A program made the position numbers and the translations under genes. Below are positions 1-7,720 of a stretch of DNA of 64,000 bases, one piece after another; position 1 is the first letter of the stretch; each line of letters begins with the position of its first letter. The stretch is from Thermohalobaculum sp951813525 (GTDB lineage Bacteria; Pseudomonadota; Alphaproteobacteria; Rhodobacterales; Rhodobacteraceae), in assembly GCA_951813525.2 (NCBI GenBank), contig CATOTJ020000003.1:1240001-1304000 (forward strand). Direction: 5' to 3'. Below the pieces are notes generated by a model, which was not told the origin of the DNA, did no database searches, and saw only the letters and a program-made list of their open reading frames with translations.

Positions 1-25
1 GATTGGCGATCAAAATGGACTTCAT
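1..25 (-). CDS. 5' end of a gene running off the window edge
   Basis: An ATG at 25 on the minus strand opens a frame that reads M-K-S-I-L-I-A-N before the window ends. It is preceded at a normal distance by a good ribosome binding site (GAGGGGAAAGC just upstream), which is the main reason to call it. The first residues could be the start of a cytosolic protein or of a signal peptide; the product cannot be identified. The 220 bases upstream of it, up to 245, hold only GC-rich sequence with no convincing gene. Confidence 0.4.
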
Positions 26-245
26 GCTTTCCCCTCAACCGGGGCGATGCCGCCCCGCTGCGCCGCCCCGCTGCATTGTCTCGCAATACAGGGACCCGCG
101 CCGTCTGGCGGCTGCCCGCAAGCGCCGGTCCCTGCAATCGCAATGACGCTAACCGCCCGCCCGGTTGGCGGAAACCCCTCGTCAGACTTATCGCAGTCGG
201 GATGGGCCATGCCCCGAGCATCAGGCGTGCGCCCAGCCCCGGCCC

Positions 246-587
246 CTATCCGAACAACCCGTACAGCACCTGGGCAATGTCGCTTTCCAGCGGAAACGAC
301 AGCACCCCCATCGCGCCATAGCCCATCAGCGGCGGCAGCACATAGAACCGCGCCATGAAGAAAAACCAGGCGACGAACAGCGGCACCACGGGCGGAACCA
401 GAAACCCGGGCGTCACAGGCCCGAACAGCCGGATCACGGGATCGGTGGCGCGGACAAAGGCCCGCGCAAAAAACCAGTCCGTGTCCGGCGGCAGAAAAAG
501 GCCCATGGCAAACCGGCCGATCAGGGTCCACATCACGGTGCCCAGAGCATAGTCCAGGATCAGCCACCAGACCGGCAAATCGCCCAT
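246..587 (-). CDS. Small integral membrane protein, possibly YggT-like
   Basis: This 113-residue protein is very hydrophobic. It has a first membrane segment at about residues 5-30, a loop with charged residues and the stretch RATDPVIRLFGPVTPGF, and a second membrane segment at about 60-85. A loop with 'RATDPVIRLFGPVTP' between two helices recalls YggT-family proteins, which have unknown or osmotic/cell-division-related roles, but this assignment is tentative. An in-frame TTG at 602 would add five residues; ATG 587 is preferred. The 213 bases upstream carry a cluster of GTTCGC/GCGAAC hexamers that may regulate it. Confidence 0.6.
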   Translation of the reverse strand: MGDLPVWWLILDYALGTVMWTLIGRFAMGLFLPPDTDWFFARAFVRATDPVIRLFGPVTPGFLVPPVVPLFVAWFFFMARFYVLPPLMGYGAMGVLSFPLESDIAQVLYGLFG

Positions 588-602
588 CAGGCAACCTGAC
601 AA

Positions 603-815
603 GATCGACGAAAGGTTCGCCCGGATTGCATTAGCGAAAAGTTAGCGAACGACTGTTCGCGATCAGATCGCCGAAAAGATCCGCGCGATGGTTTGCGCCC
701 GGGTTCGCGCCGCGCGCAGCCGAAAAACCTTTGCCAAGATCTACCGGAAGAATGTCCGCAGAATACCCCGGCGAACATTCTTCGAAATTCTCTTTTGCGA
801 ACCTTCCGCCCGATC
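603..815. repeat. Intergenic cluster of GTTCGC/GCGAAC hexamers
   Basis: The hexamer GTTCGC or its complement occurs at 615, 645, 655, 703, 771 and 797. The pair at 645-660 forms a perfect palindrome with a four-base centre (GCGAAC-GACT-GTTCGC). A separate inverted repeat with nine-base arms lies at 747-755 and 775-783. The segment is downstream of the symporter gene and upstream of the small membrane protein gene. It may be a multi-site operator for the latter; no U-run makes it a convincing terminator. Confidence 0.4.
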
Positions 816-2675
816 TTACGGGCCATGCTTGACCAATGGCTCGCCTGCGGGGCGGCGTATTTTCTCGACCATGATCTGCACGGCCTCGTCCGGTGCGCGG
901 GTCGCCAGGCTAAAGACAACCATGGCAACCAGCGACACGCTCATTCCGATGATGCCGAACCGCAGATCGTCCAGCCCCCACCACGGCTCCATGCCGCGCA
1001 CCTGGATCAGGTAGAGGTAGAACGAGCCCGCGCCGAACCCGCCGATCATTCCGGCAATTGCCCCGGCCCGGTTCGCCCGCTTCCACCAGATGCCCAGCAC
1101 AAGCGGAAAAAACAGGCCAGAACAGGCAAAGCAGAACGCCCACGCAACAGTGCCCAGGATCGATTGCTGGCCCGTCGCTGCGACAAAGGCCCCGGCCAGC
1201 CCGATCAGGACCAGCAGAACCCGCGCCACGTTCAGCCGGAACCGTGTGTCGGCCTTCGGGTCGACCATCTTGTAGTAGACGTCGTGGCTCAGCGCATTGG
1301 CGATCGACAGCAACAGCCCATCGGCAGTCGACAGCGCCGCGGCCAGACCGCCCGCCGCCACCAGGCCCGAGACGACATAGGGCAGGCCCGCAATCTCGGG
1401 CGTGGCCAGCACAACGATGTCGCGGCGCATAAAGAATTCGTTGATCTGGACGATGCCGTCTTTGGATGTGTCGACGACGGCCAGAAATCCGACCTCGGCC
1501 CAGTTCTTCACCCATTCCAGCGCCATCACCGCCTCGACCGGTTTGCCGATGACAGATGTCGCCAGATCCGGGTCCAAAAGCTGCAACTTGGTCAGCGTCG
1601 CCAGCGCCGGTGCGGTGAAATAAAGCAGGAAAATGAACAGGATAGACCACGCCACCGACTTGCGCGCCGCACGCACCGACGGGGTTGTAAAGTATCGCAT
1701 CAGGATATGCGGCAGCGACGCGGTGCCCGCCATCATGCAAAGCGCCAGGGTGAAAAACTTCCAGGACGCCATTGAACCCGAGGCCCCGGGGTCGTTTTGC
1801 GGTGTCGTCAGGGCCGACACGCTGAGGCCGTCGGCCTTCAGTTTCTCGACCGTTGCCGGGTCCGGCAGCAAGGTGCCGACGCCCAGCGCCGGTTCCAGTT
1901 CGGCGATCCGCTGCATCGCTTCGCCATAGGTGAAATGCGGGATCACGCCGAACTCCTGAACGTTCGACATCCAGATGACCGGCACAAGATAGGCGATGAT
2001 CAGGACAATATACTGCGCCACCTGGGTCCAGGTCACGGCGCGCATCCCGCCCAGCATCGAACAGACCAGAATGCCCGCAAGGCCGACAAAAACCGCGAGC
2101 TGAAAATCGATGCCCAGCGCCCGGCTGGCGATGGTGCCGGTCGCGTTGATCTGCGCGGTTACATAGGCAAACGACGCGGCGGCCAGCACAACGACTGCGC
2201 AAAAACGGGCAAAGTTGCCGCCATAGCGCACGCCGATAAAGTCTGGCACGGTATAGCAGCCGAATTTGCGCAAATAGGGCGCCATCAGCGCGTTGACCAG
2301 CACATAGCCGCCGGTCCAGCCGACGACAAAGGCCAGATATCCGTGCCCGCCGAAATAAATGCCGCCCGCCAGCGCGACGAAGGATGCCCCCGACATCCAG
2401 TCGGCGGCGGTCGCCATCCCGTTGAAAACAGGCGGAACCTGCCGCCCGGCGACATAGTAGGCATCGACCTGCACCGTCCGGCTCAGCCACCCGATGACCG
2501 CATAGACCACGATTGTGAAGCCGACGAACAGCACGCCGATCGTGTCCGCCCCGACCCCCATATACTCCAACCCGGCCATCGCCAGGATGAACAGCACAAA
2601 CCCGCCCGTGTAGACCCCGTATATGCGGGGCAACTGCCGGATAAAATCGTCTCGATCCATGGGCTTACCCGTCAT
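816..2675 (-). CDS. Sodium:solute symporter, ActP-like (large subunit)
   Basis: A 619-residue member of the sodium:solute symporter (SSS) family, of the subgroup that includes acetate permease ActP and is paired with a DUF4212 small protein. It has about 13 membrane segments; SSS hallmarks include the early stretch ADWMSGASFVALAGGIYF and GGMRAVTWTQVAQYIVL. A long loop at about residues 260-310 is typical of this subgroup. It is expected to take up a small carboxylate such as acetate or propionate with Na+ in the inner membrane. The ATG at 2675 overlaps the end of the upstream small-subunit gene by 11 bases; ATG 2660 (M-D-R-D-D) is an equally possible start. The exact substrate cannot be read from sequence. 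Confidence 0.9.
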   Translation of the reverse strand: MTGKPMDRDDFIRQLPRIYGVYTGGFVLFILAMAGLEYMGVGADTIGVLFVGFTIVVYAVIGWLSRTVQVDAYYVAGRQVPPVFNGMATAADWMSGASFVALAGGIYFGGHGYLAFVVGWTGGYVLVNALMAPYLRKFGCYTVPDFIGVRYGGNFARFCAVVVLAAASFAYVTAQINATGTIASRALGIDFQLAVFVGLAGILVCSMLGGMRAVTWTQVAQYIVLIIAYLVPVIWMSNVQEFGVIPHFTYGEAMQRIAELEPALGVGTLLPDPATVEKLKADGLSVSALTTPQNDPGASGSMASWKFFTLALCMMAGTASLPHILMRYFTTPSVRAARKSVAWSILFIFLLYFTAPALATLTKLQLLDPDLATSVIGKPVEAVMALEWVKNWAEVGFLAVVDTSKDGIVQINEFFMRRDIVVLATPEIAGLPYVVSGLVAAGGLAAALSTADGLLLSIANALSHDVYYKMVDPKADTRFRLNVARVLLVLIGLAGAFVAATGQQSILGTVAWAFCFACSGLFFPLVLGIWWKRANRAGAIAGMIGGFGAGSFYLYLIQVRGMEPWWGLDDLRFGIIGMSVSLVAMVVFSLATRAPDEAVQIMVEKIRRPAGEPLVKHGP

Positions 2676-2925
2676 CCTGTCCGTGGGTGTCGTCAATCTC
2701 GTCCTGTGCCCAATTGTGCACGAAAATCAGCAGGACGAAGGCGATAAGCGACCCCTGGGCGCCCATATAGTACCCAAGCGGAAAGCCCAGAAACGTGACA
2801 CCGTTCAGGGCTTCGGCAAATATGTGAACGCCCAGCGCGAACGCGGCCCAGACGACAAGAACGATCACCGTCAGACCACGGGTCTTGCGCCAGTGATCAG
2901 CATCGATTTCAGGAAGATTGGCCAT
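2665..2925 (-). CDS. DUF4212 small subunit of the sodium:solute symporter
   Basis: An 86-residue protein with two membrane segments and the family core FPLGYYMGAQGSL followed by a second helix. DUF4212 proteins are encoded directly upstream of SSS symporters and are taken to be an accessory subunit; here the gene overlaps the symporter gene by about 11 bases, which suggests translational coupling. The ATG at 2925 has a GAGGA site nearby (GTCGAGGACGAATA). The frame is open further upstream, but that part is not conserved-looking. The divergent gene starts 84 bases away, so 2926-3009 must hold both promoters. Confidence 0.9.
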   Translation of the reverse strand: MANLPEIDADHWRKTRGLTVIVLVVWAAFALGVHIFAEALNGVTFLGFPLGYYMGAQGSLIAFVLLIFVHNWAQDEIDDTHGQDDG

Positions 2926-3009
2926 TATTCGTCCTCGACCTGGTGGGACTGGAACACGAAAGCATTGGCGGGCATTCTTACCCCCCGCATTCGCCATTAC
3001 CAGAGGCAC

Positions 3010-3618
3010 ATGGTCCCATTGTCCCGGTTGTCGATCACGCCTCTTGTGCGCCTGTTCCGGCCGCGCCGCCTATCGACCGCCGACGATCTGGCGGCGTTTC
3101 TGCGCGGCGAGGCGATGCAGATCGCCCAGACCTCGCTGTTGGGCTATTTGCGCGGGCGCATGGGGACAGGCTGGCCCCGCCATTTCAGCGACCCCGTCTT
3201 CGCGGCAGAAATCGAAACGGCCACACGCAGGGGTTTTTTGATTTGCCTGTCGGATCTGACAATATTTTCGGCGGCCTCGCTGGGCGGGCAGGGCGCTGAT
3301 GCAGCACGTCTTCTCTATGCTCAGGCGGTTGGTCAGGCCGTTGGTCAGGCCGCTGGTCAGGACGAGGACCGGGAAGCTGGAATGGCCTTCGCGGAGCGCC
3401 TTGCCGACACCGATTGGCAGGCCGCGCCTGCTGAAGCGCTAAACCCCAGCCTCGGCAGTCTGATTGACGTTGCCCCAGTCAGCCAGGCGTTCCGCACATC
3501 TGACCGCGCCGCATTTGCGAACGCGCTGGAACTGCGCTGGTCCGACATCCGCAAGCGGTTCGACCGGCAGGCAGACTTGGTGGCATTGCGTCAGGCGCTT
3601 GGCGTTGGCGGCGGGTAG
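3010..3618 (+). CDS. Conserved hypothetical protein, basic N-terminus, short internal repeat
   Basis: A 202-residue soluble protein that I do not recognise. It starts at the ATG at 3010 with AGAGG five bases upstream; an upstream extension of the frame runs antisense through the DUF4212 gene and is not credible. The N-terminus is rich in arginine (LFRPRRLS). The middle has a tandem QAVG-type repeat encoded by three near-identical 12-base units at about 3323-3358. It is divergent from the symporter operon, so a role linked to the transported solute is possible but unsupported. Confidence 0.65.
   Translation: MVPLSRLSITPLVRLFRPRRLSTADDLAAFLRGEAMQIAQTSLLGYLRGRMGTGWPRHFSDPVFAAEIETATRRGFLICLSDLTIFSAASLGGQGADAARLLYAQAVGQAVGQAAGQDEDREAGMAFAERLADTDWQAAPAEALNPSLGSLIDVAPVSQAFRTSDRAAFANALELRWSDIRKRFDRQADLVALRQALGVGGG
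3323..3358 (+). repeat. Three 12-base tandem units inside a coding region
   Basis: Three successive copies of CAGGC(G/C)G(T/C)TGGT encode QAVG-QAVG-QAAG within the conserved hypothetical gene. The in-frame length means copy-number change would lengthen or shorten the linker without breaking the frame. Confidence 0.7.
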
Positions 3619-3666
3619 CGGGATGGGCGACGGGCCGCCTCGCTCGGTAACGATCCGCCCTCACCC

Positions 3667-5199
3667 CTACTCACCCAAATCGCCTTGCAACAGCAGATCG
3701 CTCATCAGCCAATCGACGGGCGCGTAATCGTCGGTCAACGTGACCAGACGGTCGGCGCCGACCGCCCGGATCATATCGGCGACCGGCACATGGACCCAGC
3801 GCCGGGCAAAACCCGTGTCGGCAACGATTTCTGCCGCCGGTGTCGGCGTGTTTGCGGCGATGACGATCCACGTTGTGCGCCGCTCGCCCGGCCCCAGCGT
3901 TTCCAGATCGAGCCACAGCTCGACATAGGCAAAGCGCCGTCCCAGCGTTTGCGCAAGCGACAACACGAACCGCGGCTGGCGCAGCTTGTCGACCACGTTC
4001 ATGGCGTAGATGCCGCCCGCTGTCAGGCGCGACGCGACAAGTGCGTGAAACTCGTCTGTCACCAGATGCGGCGGGACCGAAATGTCGTGAAACGCATCGC
4101 CAAAAATCACGTCGAAACGGGTGTCCGGCGGCAAACGGGTCAGGGCGAGTCGGGCGTCGGTGTGCAAAACCTCCAACCGGGCCTGGCCCAGCCATAAACG
4201 TTCGCGGGCTATCTGCGTGACCTCGGGGTCCAGCTCGGCGACCGTCAGACGGGCATCTGGAAATCGCGCAGCCCAGGCGCGCGGCAGGGAATATGCGCCG
4301 CCACCGACAAAGAACGCGCTGTCCAGCTGGTTGCCCAGGCGCAGGCGCACGATTTCATCGACGCCGTGCACATAAGGGGTCAGCAGAAACTGCGCATCCA
4401 AAGCGTCATTGATCCCGTGCGCCAGATGGTCCAGCGCCATGACGCGGGCGGCGCGCCCCAGATAGGGCCGGTCATCGACACGGATGCAGAAATAGGCGCT
4501 TTCGCTGACACAAGGGGCCGCGGTCAGGCGGCCTGCGGGCGCCAGGGCAGCGCCCGATCCTGCGGCGATCATCAACAACCCGGCGCCGACACGCATCCAT
4601 CCGGCCCAGAAGACCAGCGAAAGCGCGGCGTATAGCCCGGCGATCAGCGCAACCGATCCCGCGGTCCCGATCAACGAAATCAGGAAAAGCCCGGCGATCA
4701 GGGTGCCGATGATCGCACCGACTGCGCCCAATGCGAACATCTGGCCCAGCACCCGTCCTCGCCGCGCAGGTTCGGCCCGATCAAGCGCCATTGTGGTCAA
4801 AAGCGGTGCCATCAGGCCAGCCAAGGTGCTGGGCGCCAGGAACGCCCCCAGCGCAAGGGCGCCGGTGTGGCTGATCGGATCGGCGACCGCAGCCAAAGGT
4901 TCGATCACGCGCAGCAATGCCAGGCTGATGCCGCTGGCGACTGCGGCGCCGGTCAGGCCGACGGCGACCCAACGGTCGGGCCGGGCGCTGCGATCGGCGG
5001 CGATCCCGCCGACCCAGTGCCCCAGCGATAGCCCCGCCAGGACGACGGCGATGATGATGGTCCATGTGTAGAGCGACATGCCGACATAGGGCGCCAGCGC
5101 CCGTCCAGCGACGATTTCCAATGCCATCGAACCGGCAGAGACAAGCGTCAGCGTGATCGGCAACCAGATGGCGGATCGGGCCGGGGCCGCGGCGTGCAT
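3667..5199 (-). CDS. Fused membrane domain / spermidine synthase-like protein
   Basis: A protein of about 510 residues with roughly eight membrane segments in the first 210 residues and a soluble C-terminal domain that resembles a spermidine synthase Rossmann fold: the glycine-rich strand VGGGAYSLPRAW, the acidic strand end VAELDPEV, and the later VIFGDAFHD. Such 'fused MFS/spermidine synthase' proteins are common, and whether they make a polyamine is not known for most. ATG 5199 has GAGCTGAG upstream; a TTG at 5220 would add seven residues. It lies 62 bases after the MBL gene on the same strand and may belong to the same transcript. Confidence 0.8.
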   Translation of the reverse strand: MHAAAPARSAIWLPITLTLVSAGSMALEIVAGRALAPYVGMSLYTWTIIIAVVLAGLSLGHWVGGIAADRSARPDRWVAVGLTGAAVASGISLALLRVIEPLAAVADPISHTGALALGAFLAPSTLAGLMAPLLTTMALDRAEPARRGRVLGQMFALGAVGAIIGTLIAGLFLISLIGTAGSVALIAGLYAALSLVFWAGWMRVGAGLLMIAAGSGAALAPAGRLTAAPCVSESAYFCIRVDDRPYLGRAARVMALDHLAHGINDALDAQFLLTPYVHGVDEIVRLRLGNQLDSAFFVGGGAYSLPRAWAARFPDARLTVAELDPEVTQIARERLWLGQARLEVLHTDARLALTRLPPDTRFDVIFGDAFHDISVPPHLVTDEFHALVASRLTAGGIYAMNVVDKLRQPRFVLSLAQTLGRRFAYVELWLDLETLGPGERRTTWIVIAANTPTPAAEIVADTGFARRWVHVPVADMIRAVGADRLVTLTDDYAPVDWLMSDLLLQGDLGE

Positions 5200-5261
5200 C
5201 TCAGCTCGCGCCTGCGGCAAGCGCGGGCGGGCGATGCAATATCCCGTTCACGCTTCGCCCC

Positions 5262-6248
5262 TCACCCTTCGCCCCATTGCCAGGGCGCCGGCAGGTATTG
5301 ATAGGCATCGCCGCGCCGGATCACATGCCCGATACCCGGGAACGGCAGGTGATACCCGGCCAACGTGATCTGGTCGGCCGCTGTCATATCCAACAGGCGT
5401 TTGCGCGAGGCGACAGCCTGTTCCTTGTCGGTGTCAAAGCCGAAATGCCATTCCGGATGTTCGAAACTTGCATAGGCATGGGCTATGGCATCGCCTGCGA
5501 TCAACAACTGGTTGCCGCCCGATGCCGCCAAAACCGACATATGCCCGGCGGTGTGACCAGGGGTTGCGATCATCGTGACGCCCGGGACGATCTCGGTACC
5601 ATCGCTAACCATCGCCGTTTTCTCTGCCACCGGGCGCAGCGCGTTTTGGGCGCCGACGACAAAGGCCTGCATCATCTCGGGGACCTGATTGATCCGGTCG
5701 CCGCCCATCCACCAATCGAATTCGGCCGCCGCGATGGCGTATTTTGCGTCCGGGATGCGCGGCTCGTCGCCGAAATCGTCCATCATGCCCCAGACATGGT
5801 CCGGGTGCGCGTGGGTCAGGGCAACATGGGTGATGTCACCGGGATCGATCCCGGCCGCTTCCATATTGGCCAGCAGGCGCCCGGCTGTGGGCTGGAACTT
5901 GTCGCCCGATCCGACATCGACCAGAACGCTGGCATCGCCTGTTTCGATCAGCACGTGGTTGGTATGGGAATAGTTCGTTGCCGGGTCCAGATGCCGGTCC
6001 TGCAAAAAGGCGACGACATCTTCGCGCGGCTGGTTCGATCCGATCGTTGTGGTCGGCACGGTCAGGTTGCCGTCGGACAGGATCGTGACCTGTAACTCGC
6101 CCAGTGCAAATCGGTACCAGCCAGCGTTCTGCTCGCCCTCGGGCGCTGACAGTTCGCCGCGGGCAGGCGTCGCAATCAGGGAAGGCGTCGTGATCAAGGC
6201 AGGCGCTGCCAGTCCGCTGGCCAGCATTGTGCGCCGCGTAAGTTTCAT
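5262..6248 (-). CDS. Exported MBL-fold metallohydrolase with Tat signal
   Basis: A 328-residue metallo-beta-lactamase fold protein. The N-terminus MKLTRRTMLASGLAAPAL is a twin-arginine-type signal followed by a hydrophobic stretch, so the enzyme is probably exported to the periplasm already folded. The metal-binding core is intact: THAHPDH at about residues 145-151, then PGHTAGH, a later GD (LLIAGDA) and a C-terminal GYHLPF. ATG 6248 is chosen because GGGGAG lies eight bases before it; the in-frame TTG 15 bases upstream sits on that site. The substrate is unknown. It is 27 bases downstream of a second exported MBL protein gene. Confidence 0.85.
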   Translation of the reverse strand: MKLTRRTMLASGLAAPALITTPSLIATPARGELSAPEGEQNAGWYRFALGELQVTILSDGNLTVPTTTIGSNQPREDVVAFLQDRHLDPATNYSHTNHVLIETGDASVLVDVGSGDKFQPTAGRLLANMEAAGIDPGDITHVALTHAHPDHVWGMMDDFGDEPRIPDAKYAIAAAEFDWWMGGDRINQVPEMMQAFVVGAQNALRPVAEKTAMVSDGTEIVPGVTMIATPGHTAGHMSVLAASGGNQLLIAGDAIAHAYASFEHPEWHFGFDTDKEQAVASRKRLLDMTAADQITLAGYHLPFPGIGHVIRRGDAYQYLPAPWQWGEG

Positions 6249-6275
6249 GACATCGCTCCCCAAATCATCGACAGG

Positions 6276-7241
6276 TCATTCCCATTCCATCTGCTCGAAG
6301 ACGCGGCCCGCATTTCGCGTGGCCAGTTCGTCAAATGTATCCAGATGTTTGTAGGGCGACTGATCGACATAGTAGGCGTCGGCCAACTCCCCGCCCTTGT
6401 CGATATGTTCCTGAATCCGGGCGCGCAGCCAGACCAGATAATCGCGCGTATAGCGGCGGACCTGGGCCATATTGGTCGGGTGCCCGTGGCCAGGGATCAC
6501 ATAGACGGCGCCCAGCGCCTCGAACTTGGTCTCCCAGGTTTCCAGCCACCCGGCGGTATCGGTATCGTCAAAGATCGGCAGCAGCCGTTCGTGGAACGCC
6601 ATATCGCCGGCGATCACCAGTTTCTGATCGGGCAGCCAGACCTGGATATCGCCGGGCGAATGGGCGGGGCCGAGATAAAGGACTTCGATCCGAACGCCGC
6701 CCAGTGTGATGTCCCGGCGGTCCTCGAAGGTTTCGGTCGGAAGCGTGACGTCGGTCTTGGCGGCCTTGTCGCGATTATAGCCCTTCATCCGGTCGAGGAT
6801 GTCATAACCTCGTTCCTCGAACTCGGCGGCGGCATCCACATGGGCCAGGATCGGAACGCCCTGTTCGGCCCAGTACGTGTTGCCAAGGGCCGCATGACCC
6901 TGACCGTTTTCGTTGATCACCAGCACCACCGGCTGATCCGTGACCGCCCTGATTTCCTTGTGCAATGCCTCGGCCAGCACATAGGCAGCGCCGCCATTGA
7001 CCACCACAACGCCCTCGGTCGTGACGATAAAGGACAGGTTGTTGTTATGACCGGTATTTTCATAGTCTGGCGGCGCCGTCGCACCGATCGCCGACCAGAC
7101 GTTGGGGATCACTTCGACCGGTTTTTGGTAAAGCGCAGATCCGGGATACTGATCGGGAATATCCTGATCGGCCCAAACCGGTGTGGCCCCTGACGAGAAT
7201 GCCAGCGACATCGCTGCGAGGACCAAGACCCGGCGTTTCAT
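6276..7241 (-). CDS. Exported MBL-fold protein with altered metal-binding motif
   Basis: A 321-residue MBL-fold protein with a Sec signal peptide (MKRRVLVLAAMSLAFSSG, cleavage probably after VWA). The usual HxHxDH motif is replaced by NENGQGHAALGN at about residue 115, so the first metal ligands are largely missing, while LGPAHSPGD, VIAGDM and IPGHGHPT remain. This resembles a known subgroup of periplasmic MBL proteins (SoxH-like or linked to quinoprotein systems), but I cannot name the reaction. RBS GGGGGCGAC precedes ATG 7241. It is the first gene of a probable operon with the Tat-exported MBL protein. Confidence 0.8.
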   Translation of the reverse strand: MKRRVLVLAAMSLAFSSGATPVWADQDIPDQYPGSALYQKPVEVIPNVWSAIGATAPPDYENTGHNNNLSFIVTTEGVVVVNGGAAYVLAEALHKEIRAVTDQPVVLVINENGQGHAALGNTYWAEQGVPILAHVDAAAEFEERGYDILDRMKGYNRDKAAKTDVTLPTETFEDRRDITLGGVRIEVLYLGPAHSPGDIQVWLPDQKLVIAGDMAFHERLLPIFDDTDTAGWLETWETKFEALGAVYVIPGHGHPTNMAQVRRYTRDYLVWLRARIQEHIDKGGELADAYYVDQSPYKHLDTFDELATRNAGRVFEQMEWE

Positions 7242-7265
7242 GTCGCCCCCAATTCATTACGTCTT

Positions 7266-7289
7266 ACATATTCGTACTAAACGATATGT
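7266..7289. promoter_or_regulatory. Imperfect palindrome upstream of the MBL operon
   Basis: The segment begins ACATATTCGT and ends ACGATATGT, giving an AT-rich imperfect inverted repeat 25 bases before the MBL gene start in otherwise GC-rich DNA. Its position fits an operator or the core promoter of the minus-strand MBL genes. Arms of the ATTC type are used by ArsR-family repressors such as BigR, some of which control MBL genes, but the match is incomplete. Confidence 0.35.
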
Positions 7290-7466
7290 TGAGCGCAGGG
7301 TCAACGCTGTCCGGTTCCGGTTTGATGCTGGCTGCCCCGGGCTGCGTTCGGAAATTGCCTGCGAAGCGGATTACCGGCGCGCCCAAACCGGGGCTCGCGG
7401 CGTTAACTTCTTGTTGAACCGATTAGGTGGTATAATCACCGCCAGTTGAGTCGTGGGAGATGGATT

Positions 7467-7604
7467 ATGAAAACGCTGATACTTTCACTTGCTGTTTTAG
7501 CCGCATTGGGAACCGCGTTTGGCGGACCGTCGGCATTTGCCGGACCGAATGAAACCTGCACCGGCGAAAATTGCCCGAAGAAGCCATCGGACAACGACCG
7601 GTAG
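7467..7604 (+). CDS. 45-residue exported peptide with two cysteines
   Basis: A small gene with ATG 7467 and a GGGAGA site eight bases upstream. The product begins MKTLILSLAVLAALGTAFG, a clear signal peptide, with likely cleavage after AFA at residue 25. The mature part of about 20 residues is hydrophilic and has two cysteines five residues apart (C-T-G-E-N-C), then KKPSDNDR. A rho-independent terminator follows at 7667. The signal peptide, RBS and terminator together make it a real gene. Function unknown; possible roles include a small periplasmic redox or metal-binding peptide. Confidence 0.65.
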   Translation: MKTLILSLAVLAALGTAFGGPSAFAGPNETCTGENCPKKPSDNDR

Positions 7605-7666
7605 ACTGATCCCGGCCTGGCGGTCTTTCGTCAGCGCTGTGTCCTGTTATCAACACCAGCAGAATT

Positions 7667-7690
7667 GCCCCGGCCCGTCCGGGGCTTTTC
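7667..7690 (+). terminator. Rho-independent terminator of the small peptide gene
   Basis: A perfect seven-base stem, GCCCCGG and CCGGGGC, with a five-base loop is followed directly by TTTT. It lies 63 bases after the small exported peptide gene and before the convergent dctM gene. Confidence 0.75.
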
Positions 7691-7720
7691 TATGTCACCC
7701 GCCCGGCGCGCTCCACCGAG

